Below, piece by piece: positions 1-7,240 of a DNA stretch of 31,790 bases. The notes beneath the pieces were generated by a model that saw nothing but the letters and a program-made list of their open reading frames with translations, was not told the origin of the DNA and did no database searches. Position numbers and translations under genes: made by a program. The stretch is taken from the NCBI GenBank assembly GCA_964601165.1, contig CAZRMK010000010.1:1-31790 (forward strand). Reading direction: 5' to 3'. The stretch is from Thiosulfativibrio sp964601165. GTDB taxonomy: Bacteria > Pseudomonadota > Gammaproteobacteria > Thiomicrospirales > Thiomicrospiraceae. The first letter of the stretch is position 1. The number at the start of each line of letters is the position of its first letter.

Positions 1-53
1 CTATGTTTTACGGGGGAATTGAGGGGAAAGTGTCATAATGGCGGAGAAGAGCC
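1..53. mobile_element. Terminal end of an ISL3-type insertion sequence (partial)
   Basis: Positions 32-53 are the reverse complement of the terminal repeat that starts the ISL3 element at 31108, matching at 21 of 22 positions and ending ...GAAGAGCC (GGCTCTTC on the other strand, the usual ISL3-family terminus). The one difference separates the two ends: A at 31108 and T here at the ninth base of the repeat. This suggests that this is the right end of an element lying upstream of the window, in the same orientation as the one at 31108. Positions 1-31 would be its inner sequence; no coding remnant can be read. Confidence 0.72.
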
Positions 54-116
54 TTCTTCGGGAATATCAATAAGCATTCCTCTCGAATTAAAATCACTCT
101 ATAAATCAACGTCTTC

Positions 117-153
117 CACTATATATGCACAATAACTTACAGGATTTAGGTAT
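117..153. repeat. Half copy of the ACCTAAATCCTGCAAG palindromic repeat
   Basis: The stretch ending CTTACAGGATTTAGGTAT matches the right half of the long copy at 3789-3850, including the inner ATATA-GCACAAT tract. No left arm is recognisable upstream. It lies between the ISL3 end and rluE and could contribute to the rluE leader. No clear promoter for rluE is seen in 54-194. Confidence 0.5.
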
Positions 154-194
154 AACTTCAGATTTAACTGTATTTAACAAAAAGAGACCTTTTA

Positions 195-758
195 ATGTCT
201 AAAATCCTTTTATTTAATAAACCTTTTAATGTTCTTTGCCAGTTTAGCGATAATTCTGAACATCAAAATCAACGTGAAACCCTAGCTAATTACATTAATC
301 AACCTGGATTTTATGCAGCAGGCAGGTTAGATAGGGACTCTGAAGGGTTATTGTTATTAACCGATAACGGCAAACTACAAAATAAAATTTCCAGTCCTAA
401 ATATAAACAAGCTAAAACCTATTTGGTTCAAGTAGAAGGAGAAATTTCTAAACAAGCTATTAAACAGCTTAAACAGGGGGTAAAGCTAAAAGATGGACAC
501 ACTAGACCAGCTAAAGCACGGCGAGTTAATGAGCCTAAATGGCTTTGGAAAAGAGTTCCTGCGATAAGGGAGCGTAAAAACATTCCAACCTCTTGGTTAG
601 AACTTATAATAACTGAAGGAAAAAATAGACAAGTACGACGAATGACTACAGTGGTTGGCTTTCCAACTTTACGCTTAATTCGGACTCAAATCGGTAACTA
701 TAAATTAGAAAGTTTAAGCGCAGGACAGTTTAAAATCATTGAAATTGATGAGTTTTAA
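195..758 (+). CDS. rluE: 23S rRNA pseudouridine synthase RluE (RsuA/RluE family)
   Basis: The 187-residue protein is a stand-alone pseudouridine synthase domain of the RsuA/RluB/E/F group. The catalytic motif GRLDRDSEGLLLLT carries the nucleophilic aspartate at residue 46, and the family C-terminal motif EGKNRQVRRM lies near residue 145. There is no N-terminal S4 domain, and the length and the start (ILLFNKPFNVLCQFS) match RluE, which in E. coli makes pseudouridine 2457 of 23S rRNA; assignment to that position is by family. The gene stands alone, convergent with the ABC ATPase gene and 27 bp from it. Start ATG at 195 is preceded by AAAGAG. Nothing looks broken. Confidence 0.9.
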   Translation: MSKILLFNKPFNVLCQFSDNSEHQNQRETLANYINQPGFYAAGRLDRDSEGLLLLTDNGKLQNKISSPKYKQAKTYLVQVEGEISKQAIKQLKQGVKLKDGHTRPAKARRVNEPKWLWKRVPAIRERKNIPTSWLELIITEGKNRQVRRMTTVVGFPTLRLIRTQIGNYKLESLSAGQFKIIEIDEF

Positions 759-785
759 AAACTTGATATAAAACCCAAATCTCCT

Positions 786-1832
786 CTAAACAACCACTTT
801 TTCATCTTTAAATATAACCACTTTAGACTGTAATATTTCAACCCTAATTTTAGTATAGGGGTTAATAATAAGACTAGAAGGCGCACTACTTTGAATTGTT
901 TTTCCTGAAGGTAGTTTTAAGAAGTAAAGATTCTCATAACCTTTAAAGCTGCGACTAATTACTTCTATAGTACCTTTTTCATCGGGAATAATGCTGATAT
1001 CTTCTGGTCTAAGCATTATTTCTATATCAGTACCTTTTGCAAGAGAAGTGCTTTTATAAAAAACACCTATCTCGGTGGTAACCCCTTCCTTAGTGATTGT
1101 GCCTGAAATAAAATCTGTTTGACCTAAAAAATCTGCCACAAAACGGGAAGTAGGTAGTTGGTAAATCTTTTCAGGCTCGTCAATTTGTTCTATAATACCT
1201 TGGTTCATAATCGCAACTCGGTCAGCAATCGCAAAAGCCTCTTCTTGATCATGAGTTACTAAAATAGCGGTAGTTTGAGATTGTTTCATAATTTTTCGCA
1301 CTTCCCCTCTAGTTTTAATACGAAGATCTGTATCCAGACCACTAAAAGGTTCGTCCAAAAGTAATACACTAGGTTTAGGGGCTAAAGATCTTGCCAAGGC
1401 AATTCGTTGTTGTTGCCCTCCTGAGAGTTCATGAGGATACCTTTTTTCAAGTCCTGATAAGCCTACTAACTCGAGTATATCGTTAACAGTTTTTTTCTTA
1501 TCTTGCTCTTGCTTATTTAAACCAAAAACAACATTATCATAAACATTCATATGCGGGAATAGGGCATAATTCTGAAAGAGATAGCCAATATTCCTAAGTT
1601 CAGGGGCTATGAATAGCTTGTTTTTTTTATTAAAAAAAACACTATCTTTAACCTTAACTTCACCACTATCACTTTCTTCAAAACCTGCGATAACATTTAA
1701 CAGAGTACTTTTACCACTGCCACTTTTACCTAAAACTGCAAGAATTTCACCTTGCTCAATATTCAAATCTAAGTTTTTTAAAACTTCAGTCTGGTGGAAT
1801 TTTTTTGATATATTTGATAAAAACAAACTCAT
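786..1832 (-). CDS. fbpC: Ferric iron ABC transporter, ATP-binding protein
   Basis: The 348-residue ATPase drives a binding-protein-dependent importer. It has Walker A GKSGSGKST at residues 35-43, a Q-loop FQNYALFPHM near 86, the signature LSGGQQQRIALARSLA near 136, Walker B LLLDEP near 155 and the switch histidine in VTHDQEEA near 193. A C-terminal region of about 110 residues contains MLRPEDISI, typical of the TOBE domain of the FbpC/PotA/CysA group. The start codon overlaps the permease stop by 4 bases (ATGA), so the two are translationally coupled. Iron as substrate is inferred from the FbpA-like binding protein and the fused-type permease; thiamine or putrescine would be the alternatives from the ATPase alone. 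Confidence 0.88.
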   Translation of the reverse strand: MSLFLSNISKKFHQTEVLKNLDLNIEQGEILAVLGKSGSGKSTLLNVIAGFEESDSGEVKVKDSVFFNKKNKLFIAPELRNIGYLFQNYALFPHMNVYDNVVFGLNKQEQDKKKTVNDILELVGLSGLEKRYPHELSGGQQQRIALARSLAPKPSVLLLDEPFSGLDTDLRIKTRGEVRKIMKQSQTTAILVTHDQEEAFAIADRVAIMNQGIIEQIDEPEKIYQLPTSRFVADFLGQTDFISGTITKEGVTTEIGVFYKSTSLAKGTDIEIMLRPEDISIIPDEKGTIEVISRSFKGYENLYFLKLPSGKTIQSSAPSSLIINPYTKIRVEILQSKVVIFKDEKVVV

Positions 1833-3439
1833 TTATAAGCCTTTAAAGAGAGGATCATGGGAATAGCACAAACAATTATCATGCTTAAAATAAACATAGC
1901 AGACTCTTGAATTAGCTCGATTGAAGCTAGCTCATATATTTTACTAGATAATGTATTGTAGTTGAATGGACGTAAAATCAAAGTTAAAGTTAGCTCTTTA
2001 ACAATATCAACAAATACCAAAATAAAGCCAATAGCAATCCCGCCTTTAATTAAGGGAAGGTCTACTTTTACTAAGGTTTTAAATAATCCTGCCCCTAAGC
2101 TTCTTGAGGCTCTGTTAGTACCAATACCAACTTTTTCAAAACTACTATTTACAGAACCTAAACCTACTGCTAAAAATCTAACCATATAGGCGTAGTATAA
2201 GGCAAAAACAGTACCACTTAATAATAAAGTTGTCAGACCAAAGTTATCAATTAAAAAGTGATCGATAGATGTAAAAACTACCATAATTCCAACCGCTGCA
2301 ATAGCTGCGGCAACGGAATAACCTAAAGTAGATACTTTAAGCAAATATTTCATATAACTATTATCATAAATCCTATTAGAATAGGCTAAAAATAATGCAA
2401 TTAGCATAATTGCTATAGTACTAATACCTGCCGCACTGAAGCTATTAAAAATAGTCCAAATAAATTCCTCTGTCAAAGCCATTTCTGCAAATTCTATAGC
2501 ATAGAATATAACCCACACAGCAGGAACAAAAAAGCCGAAAACAAACGGAAATGACAGAAAAGTAATCGCAAAAAATGCTTGAGACTTATTAAGCTTTATT
2601 TTTTTTATGGGGGAGGATGAACCATCTACCCGATACTTCGCTTTGCCGCTTGACCATTTATCAAAGATTAAAATTAACAACACAATTCCTGTCGCTATTG
2701 CAGATAAATATGCCGCTGTACCAATATCTCCCATTTCAAACCAAGCAGAAAAAATAGCTGTTGTTAAGGTATGTATACCATAAAAATGCACTGTTCCAAA
2801 TTCACTTATTATTTCCATAAGAACTAAAGCTAGAGATGCCACAATTGCAGGTCGAACCAATGGCATAAGAACTTTAAAAAAAATTTTAGTTCTTGAAGCT
2901 CCTAATGAGAGTGCTGGATTAAGCAGAAGGGATGAGTTTTTTTCCATCGATGATTTTACAATTAAATACACATAAGGATAAAAAGCTAAAGTAAATACGA
3001 TAATAACCGTATTAAAATTTAAAACATTAAAAAAACCATCAACCCCTATACTCATTAAAAACCTATGTAAAGGGCTAAAAAAATTAAAAATATCAAAGTA
3101 AATGAAGCCTAAAATATAAACAGGAATAGCAAAAGGTAAAACTAAAACAAAAGAGAAAAACTTAGCAAATCTAAATTCACAAAAAGTTACTAAATAAGCA
3201 CTACCTATACCGATTACTGCCGTCAAAAACCCTACCGTAACAATCAAAATTAAAGTATTGATAATATAATAAGCTAGAACGGTTTCTTTTAAATGCTGAA
3301 TGATTTCAGGGTCTAGTGTAAAAGCGTACAGGTTAATGATTACAATAGGTAAAAGGAGTGCTACAACTATCAGGGTACTGAAGGAAACCCAGCGATTGGT
3401 GAATTGTTTGATATTATTTCCTTTATGTGTTCTTAACAA
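1829..3439 (-). CDS. fbpB: Ferric iron ABC transporter, fused-type permease
   Basis: The 536-residue integral membrane protein has two homologous permease halves, about 12 hydrophobic segments in all, as in FbpB/AfuB. Each half has an EAA loop that contacts the ATPase: LGASRTKIFFKVLMPLVRPA near residue 182 and LGAGLFKTLVKVDLPLIKGG near 447. The start is doubtful. The reading frame opens with TTG at 3439-3437, directly after a TGA at 3442-3440, and no Shine-Dalgarno sequence precedes it. An AAAGGA lies inside the frame at about residue 6 but has no ATG, GTG or TTG behind it. A 154-bp transposable element ends 9 bp upstream of the TTG, so the native promoter is displaced. The core is intact; expression is uncertain. 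Confidence 0.85.
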   Translation of the reverse strand: MLRTHKGNNIKQFTNRWVSFSTLIVVALLLPIVIINLYAFTLDPEIIQHLKETVLAYYIINTLILIVTVGFLTAVIGIGSAYLVTFCEFRFAKFFSFVLVLPFAIPVYILGFIYFDIFNFFSPLHRFLMSIGVDGFFNVLNFNTVIIVFTLAFYPYVYLIVKSSMEKNSSLLLNPALSLGASRTKIFFKVLMPLVRPAIVASLALVLMEIISEFGTVHFYGIHTLTTAIFSAWFEMGDIGTAAYLSAIATGIVLLILIFDKWSSGKAKYRVDGSSSPIKKIKLNKSQAFFAITFLSFPFVFGFFVPAVWVIFYAIEFAEMALTEEFIWTIFNSFSAAGISTIAIMLIALFLAYSNRIYDNSYMKYLLKVSTLGYSVAAAIAAVGIMVVFTSIDHFLIDNFGLTTLLLSGTVFALYYAYMVRFLAVGLGSVNSSFEKVGIGTNRASRSLGAGLFKTLVKVDLPLIKGGIAIGFILVFVDIVKELTLTLILRPFNYNTLSSKIYELASIELIQESAMFILSMIIVCAIPMILSLKAYK

Positions 3440-3440
3440 T

Positions 3441-3610
3441 CAAAATTAGTAACTACTCAGCGTAATTTTTACTAAAACACTAGTCTATTGATTTTTAAGG
3501 GTTTTATTTTTTGTTGATTTTAAAATCTTATGTTTTTAAAATCCTTGACCTTATATAAATCAATGGCTTACAAGTTAAATAAAAAACACGCTGAGTAGTT
3601 ACCAAAATTA
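3441..3610. mobile_element. 154-bp MITE-like element with 15-bp inverted repeats and 8-bp target duplication
   Basis: The element spans 3449-3602. Its ends are perfect inverted repeats, GTAACTACTCAGCGT at 3449-3463 and its reverse complement at 3588-3602. It is flanked on both sides by the direct repeat CAAAATTA (3441-3448 and 3603-3610), an 8-bp target-site duplication. The interior is AT-rich and holds no protein-sized ORF of known family. Ends starting GTAA plus 8-bp duplications are the habit of the IS66 family, so an IS66-type transposase is the likely mobiliser; that link is inference. It sits immediately upstream of the permease start. Confidence 0.82.
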
Positions 3611-3623
3611 TTATGCAATAAAT

Positions 3624-3793
3624 AATACCCCTAATCCAAATATAGAATCGCGAAATAGTGTGTAAGATATTGGTTTCACAGGGAAAGTAAAAAATATTAG
3701 TAGCGCCCATAGGTTCGGCTGATATTTTTTCTTTTGCTGTGGAATCAATAGCTTGTACAATATTAGTGTTTCTATGTTTGGATTAGGGAATAC
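3624..3793. mobile_element. 160-bp foldback MITE with 19-bp inverted repeats and 5-bp target duplication (copy 1, intact)
   Basis: The element spans 3629-3788. The left end CCCTAATCCAAATATAGAA (3629-3647) matches the reverse complement of the right end (3770-3788) at 18 of 19 positions, and AATAC occurs directly at both borders (3624-3628 and 3789-3793). Almost the whole element is self-complementary: after the terminal repeats, the inner segments around TTTCACAGG (3672-3680) and CTGTGGAATC (3737-3746) also pair, so a transcript would fold into one long imperfect hairpin with the tip near 3708. A second copy, about nine-tenths identical over 125 bp, starts at 30980. No ORF. The transposase family is not identifiable here. 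Confidence 0.8.
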
Positions 3794-3850
3794 CTAAATC
3801 CTGTAAATTCTCGCACATATATAGCACAATGTCTTGCAGGATTTAAGTAA
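3789..3850. repeat. Long-loop copy of the ACCTAAATCCTGCAAG palindromic repeat
   Basis: Left arm AATACCTAAATCCTGTAA and right arm TTGCAGGATTTAAGTAAT are inverted around an inner tract of about 26 bp containing ATATATAGCACAAT. The foldback MITE at 3629-3788 is inserted at the outer edge of this repeat and has duplicated its AATAC. The inner tract is shared with the half copy at 117-153 and absent from the compact copies at 7241 and 30044. Confidence 0.65.
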
Positions 3851-3944
3851 TAATCTTTTTTTTAAAAAAATTAAAAACTTTACATATTCCACTTTTATAC
3901 AAAAGTCTCTGTTAAAAAAATGAGTTATGTAAAAATCTCAATCT

Positions 3945-3986
3945 AAAAAAAAAGACCAACCAATTAATATTGGTTGGTCTTTTTTC
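3945..3986 (-). terminator. Rho-independent terminator of the iron-binding-protein gene
   Basis: A perfect 12-bp stem (AGACCAACCAAT at 3953-3964 with its complement at 3969-3980) encloses the loop TAAT. It has an A-run at 3945-3952, which is the U-run for minus-strand transcription, and a T-run at 3980-3985 that makes it potentially bidirectional. It lies 33 bp after the fbpA stop. It should separate fbpA from the permease and ATPase genes downstream. Confidence 0.88.
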
Positions 3987-4018
3987 ATCGTTTCAAATAT
4001 ATAATACTAATTAATCTA

Positions 4019-5047
4019 CTATTTCCAACCTACTTGGTTGTTAATTTTAGCTGCTTTAGCATTATATTTACCTAGAAGATACAACTCAATATCATCTTCT
4101 CTAAACGCTCCCCAAGCTTGTAATGTAGGTGATGCTGCTACATTTTTATTAGTTGGGAATTCATGATTAGCCGCTCCAAATTTTTTCTGAGCAGTTTCAC
4201 TCGCTAAAAACTCAAGAAGTTTAACCGCATTCTCTTTATTTTGAGCGTACTTAGTAACACCAGCACCAGAAATATTTACATGCGTTCCTCTTTCACCTAC
4301 ACCTTGATTAGGGAAGAATATTCCTACTCTTTTCCCTACAGCAACATCAGCTGGTCTGTCAGAGTTTAACAGTCTTCCTAAATAATAGGTATTAACTAAA
4401 GCAACATCTGCTTCCCCAGCAGCTACCGCTCTAATTTGATCTGTATCACCACCAGCTGGAGGACGAGCAAAGTTATTTACTAATCCTTGTGCCCAGTCTT
4501 TAGCGGTATCTGCACCATCACTAGCAATAAATGATGCCATAAGAGATAAACTGTAAATATTACCTCCAGACCTAGTAATAACTCTTCCTTTCCACTCAGG
4601 ATCAGCCAAGTTAGCGTAGGTAGATAAATCAGTTTCAGGATTTACGTTAGCTTTGTTATAAACAATAACTCGTGCTCTTTTAGTAAAAGCAAACCAGTGA
4701 CCATCTTTTTCACGCAACTTAGCAGGAATAACCTCTTCTATAAAGTTAGATCGAATAGGTTGCAATAAACCTTTTACGTGAGCTTGATGTAATCTACCAG
4801 CATCAACCGTCATTAAAATATCTGCTGGAGTCTTAGATCCTTCACGTTGTAGTCTTTCAATAAGCTGTCCTGCTTTAGCTTGCACAACGTTGACTCGGAT
4901 GCCAGTTTTATCTTCAAACATTTGGAAGAGTTGTTTATCGGTCTCATAATGTCTATGTGAATAGATATTAACTTCTCCAGACGCGATTGCTACCCCTGTA
5001 GTAAGAACTGACGCTGCGATTAACCCTAAAAATACTTTTTTAAACAT
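4019..5047 (-). CDS. fbpA: Periplasmic ferric iron-binding protein of the ABC transporter
   Basis: This 342-residue protein captures Fe(III) in the periplasm and delivers it to the permease. It has a signal peptide (MFKKVFLGLIAASVLTTGVA) with AIA before the likely cleavage at residue 22. The mature start EVNIYSHRHYETD is typical of the FbpA/FutA branch of type II binding proteins. The tandem tyrosines of NTYYLGRL (residues 221-222) are the family's iron ligands, and Tyr 29 and His 33 at the N-terminus are in the usual region for others. The frame extends 14 codons upstream, but this ATG is preceded by GAGGG with 7-base spacing and begins the signal peptide. A strong terminator follows. Permease and ATPase genes lie 580 bp downstream beyond two small transposable elements. 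Confidence 0.9.
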   Translation of the reverse strand: MFKKVFLGLIAASVLTTGVAIASGEVNIYSHRHYETDKQLFQMFEDKTGIRVNVVQAKAGQLIERLQREGSKTPADILMTVDAGRLHQAHVKGLLQPIRSNFIEEVIPAKLREKDGHWFAFTKRARVIVYNKANVNPETDLSTYANLADPEWKGRVITRSGGNIYSLSLMASFIASDGADTAKDWAQGLVNNFARPPAGGDTDQIRAVAAGEADVALVNTYYLGRLLNSDRPADVAVGKRVGIFFPNQGVGERGTHVNISGAGVTKYAQNKENAVKLLEFLASETAQKKFGAANHEFPTNKNVAASPTLQAWGAFREDDIELYLLGKYNAKAAKINNQVGWK

Positions 5048-5206
5048 ATTACGACCCTCAATTAAAAATTCATCATGAAATACAACCAATATCGCATTCT
5101 AAATAGAAGCACTTGAATATAAGTATATATACAACTACAACTATTTAAAACACTTAAGATACTGTTGAGAATACTATCTTAAAAAAAGATTAATGTAAAG
5201 AATAAA

Positions 5207-5224
5207 TGATAATGGTTTTTATCA
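5207..5224. promoter_or_regulatory. Possible Fur-like operator upstream of fbpA
   Basis: TGATAATGGTTTTTATCA contains the inverted hexamers TGATAA and TTATCA separated by 6 bases, resembling Fur recognition units (GATAAT/ATTATC), but the spacing differs from the classical 19-bp box. It lies 160 bp upstream of the fbpA start and just beyond the MATE stop. No convincing fbpA promoter could be placed, so this is a weak call resting mainly on gene context. Confidence 0.25.
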
Positions 5225-5282
5225 AGCTAATCACTAGCTGGCTAGTTAATCTCGTAACTTCTTAAAAACTCTAGACAATAAA

Positions 5283-6671
5283 TTACTCGTTTGTATGATT
5301 AATTTCTGCTTTAACCTGTCGCAATTTTAACCTGAGAGCAATTTGCAATAACACCATTGCTAAAAACATCCCCATCACTATAGCTAGCCAATAACCTTCA
5401 ACCCCCATTGGCTCTCTAAACAAATAAGTAAATGCCAACAAGTACCCTACTCCCAGACCTACGCCCCAAAAACTAATAAAAGCAATCACCATTGTTATCT
5501 TAGTACTGTGTAACCCTCTTAAAGCCCCTGCTGTTGTGATCTGCACAGCATCAAATATTTGATAAGCAACCGCATAGGTGATAAGAGTGACAGCCAACAG
5601 CATGACCGCTGGGTCTGCAGAATAAAGCTGTACAATATTTTCCTTAAAGACATAAGTGATAACTGATAATAAAAACCCAAAAATAATGGCTAACAAAATA
5701 CCTGATTTAATCACTTGATTTAATTCATTAAAATTATATTGACCATAACGTAACCCTACCCGTACCGTAATCGCCATGGAAAGGCTTAAAGGAACCATAA
5801 ACAGTAAAGAGGTTAAGCTGATCGCTACTTGGTTAGAAGCAATGACGACTGAGCCAAGATGAGCAATGAATAGGGCAATAAAACTAAATAAACCTACTTC
5901 AAATAATAGAGCAAAAGTATTAGGAACTCCTAAATTTAAAATGGCTTTACCTGATGACCAGCGCTTGACAACAGCCCGTTTAAAAATAAACTTCCAGCGT
6001 GAAAAACGTACATAACGAGCAGTTTTTTTAGTACGAATGACATAAAAAATTCCAATAAATAACATCACCCACATCACAATAGTTGATGCAATTCCACAGC
6101 CTGCCGCACCATAGGCTTCAATAGGCCCTAGCCCATAAATAAATATTGCATTCAAGGGAATGTTTAAGAATAGAGCAAAAAAGCTAATTAACATCGTAGG
6201 TACTGTTAAGGATAAACCTTCCCAAAAGAACCTTAAAGCTTGATAAAAAGCAATCGCAGGCAATCCAAAAGCAATATAAAACAAATAATCGGCGGTTAAT
6301 TGCCTCACTTTGTCTTCAAGCGTTAACCAGTTTAAAAAGGTGTCCATATTAATGAGAAGCAATAAAGAAAGAATTCCCAAGGGTAAAGCTAGCCAAAACC
6401 CCTGATGTAATAAGTGGGTAATTGTTAGATGTTTTTTTTGACCTAGTGCTTTGGATACCAAGGGAGTTATGGCTAGAAGAATGCCAGTAGATAACATAAA
6501 AACAGGCAGGAGAATACTAGACCCTAGCCCAATTGCGGCTAAATCTTCTGTCCCTACTCTGCCAGACATAATAGTGTCAGCCACCCCTAAACCAACTAAA
6601 GAAAGCTGTGCTAGTAAAATAGGAAGCCCTAGTTTTATAAGCGCTTTACATTCAATAAAGAAGGAGAACAA
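5283..6671 (-). CDS. MATE-family multidrug/Na+ efflux transporter (NorM-like)
   Basis: The 462-residue polytopic membrane protein has about 12 hydrophobic segments and belongs to the MATE family of cation antiporters that export drugs and organic cations. Visible family features are the N-terminal LGLPILLAQLSLVGLGVADTIMSG with the conserved DTIM(S)G stretch, a second-half counterpart LGVPNTFALLFEVGLFSF, and GALRGLHSTKI near residue 380. Length is usual. The start appears to be TTG at 6671-6669. No ATG fits the first hydrophobic segment, and AGGA (6686-6683) sits 11 bases upstream, overlapping the TAG stop of the preceding small gene, which suggests coupled translation. Substrate unknown. Confidence 0.88.
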   Translation of the reverse strand: MFSFFIECKALIKLGLPILLAQLSLVGLGVADTIMSGRVGTEDLAAIGLGSSILLPVFMLSTGILLAITPLVSKALGQKKHLTITHLLHQGFWLALPLGILSLLLLINMDTFLNWLTLEDKVRQLTADYLFYIAFGLPAIAFYQALRFFWEGLSLTVPTMLISFFALFLNIPLNAIFIYGLGPIEAYGAAGCGIASTIVMWVMLFIGIFYVIRTKKTARYVRFSRWKFIFKRAVVKRWSSGKAILNLGVPNTFALLFEVGLFSFIALFIAHLGSVVIASNQVAISLTSLLFMVPLSLSMAITVRVGLRYGQYNFNELNQVIKSGILLAIIFGFLLSVITYVFKENIVQLYSADPAVMLLAVTLITYAVAYQIFDAVQITTAGALRGLHSTKITMVIAFISFWGVGLGVGYLLAFTYLFREPMGVEGYWLAIVMGMFLAMVLLQIALRLKLRQVKAEINHTNE

Positions 6672-6684
6672 GTTAATGTAAATC

Positions 6685-7083
6685 CTATATGATTTTATCT
6701 GATTTTTTATCAGCTTGTTTGGCTAAAGCGGCATCCTCTAATTTAGGATCTTTTTTCCAGTAGTCTTTTCCTAATTCAGGATCTAGCATATCATCCAGTT
6801 CATTTTCAGTTTGTATCTGGATAATAGTATGAGGTAAAAAGATAATTACACAAAACTTAATAAGCCAGTAAACAAAAGCATAAATAACAATGGCAAAAAT
6901 CAGCACAATTGGTAAAGCAAAGATCAAGTCAATAAATAGAGCTTGACCTGAAAAGACATTCGCTAAAAAAGATTTTTCAATCAGGCTAAAATTTAACCAA
7001 TAAATAACCCCCCCCCAACTAGACAGCAACGCAAACAAGTGAAAAGGCAAAGAGAGTTTTGAATTTTTAAATAAGCACAACAT
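6685..7083 (-). CDS. Small membrane protein of unknown function, coupled to the MATE gene
   Basis: I do not recognise a family for this 132-residue protein. It has two strongly hydrophobic segments (about residues 13-31 and 47-80, the second long enough for two passes) followed by an acidic, charged tail of about 40 residues (DDMLDPELGKDYWKKDPKLED) that is probably cytoplasmic. Its stop provides the ribosome-binding site for the MATE gene, so a joint role is plausible but unproven. A run of nine G on the coding strand (7016-7008), encoding part of SSWGGVIYW, lies in the first fifth of the gene. A change of one base there would shift the frame and drop the protein. Confidence 0.6.
   Translation of the reverse strand: MLCLFKNSKLSLPFHLFALLSSWGGVIYWLNFSLIEKSFLANVFSGQALFIDLIFALPIVLIFAIVIYAFVYWLIKFCVIIFLPHTIIQIQTENELDDMLDPELGKDYWKKDPKLEDAALAKQADKKSDKII
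7008..7016. repeat. Nine-base homopolymer tract (C9 / G9) inside a coding sequence
   Basis: The plus strand reads nine C in a row, in otherwise AT-rich DNA. On the coding strand it spans codons TGG GGG GGG GTT. Tracts of this length are prone to slipped-strand mispairing, and none of the neighbouring genes carries one. Confidence 0.9.
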
Positions 7084-7240
7084 ATTTTATATCTTCCATT
7101 GATTGTTAATATCTAGTCCCCTAATAAAAATACGATACTTACACTATCATTCGGGTATTTGAATTAGAATTAGAGTTAATGTGTATATAGTGCAAGATAT
7201 TAATTTGTAGAGTAATTTCAATTTAAACGGAAACTTATGA

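Noticed and set aside
3528..3710. A 60-codon open frame on the minus strand spanning both small transposable elements.
   Set aside because: It crosses element borders, has no family resemblance and no ribosome-binding site; it is a by-product of low-complexity sequence.
3900..4018. Possible small RNA ending at the strong hairpin 3945-3986.
   Set aside because: No promoter is visible and the hairpin is fully explained as the fbpA terminator.
7180..7215. Resemblance of this stretch (TATAGTGCAAGATATT) to the interior of the foldback element (ATAGTGCGTAAGATATT).
   Set aside because: Only a short gapped match without terminal repeats or neighbouring homology; AT-rich chance similarity is enough to explain it.
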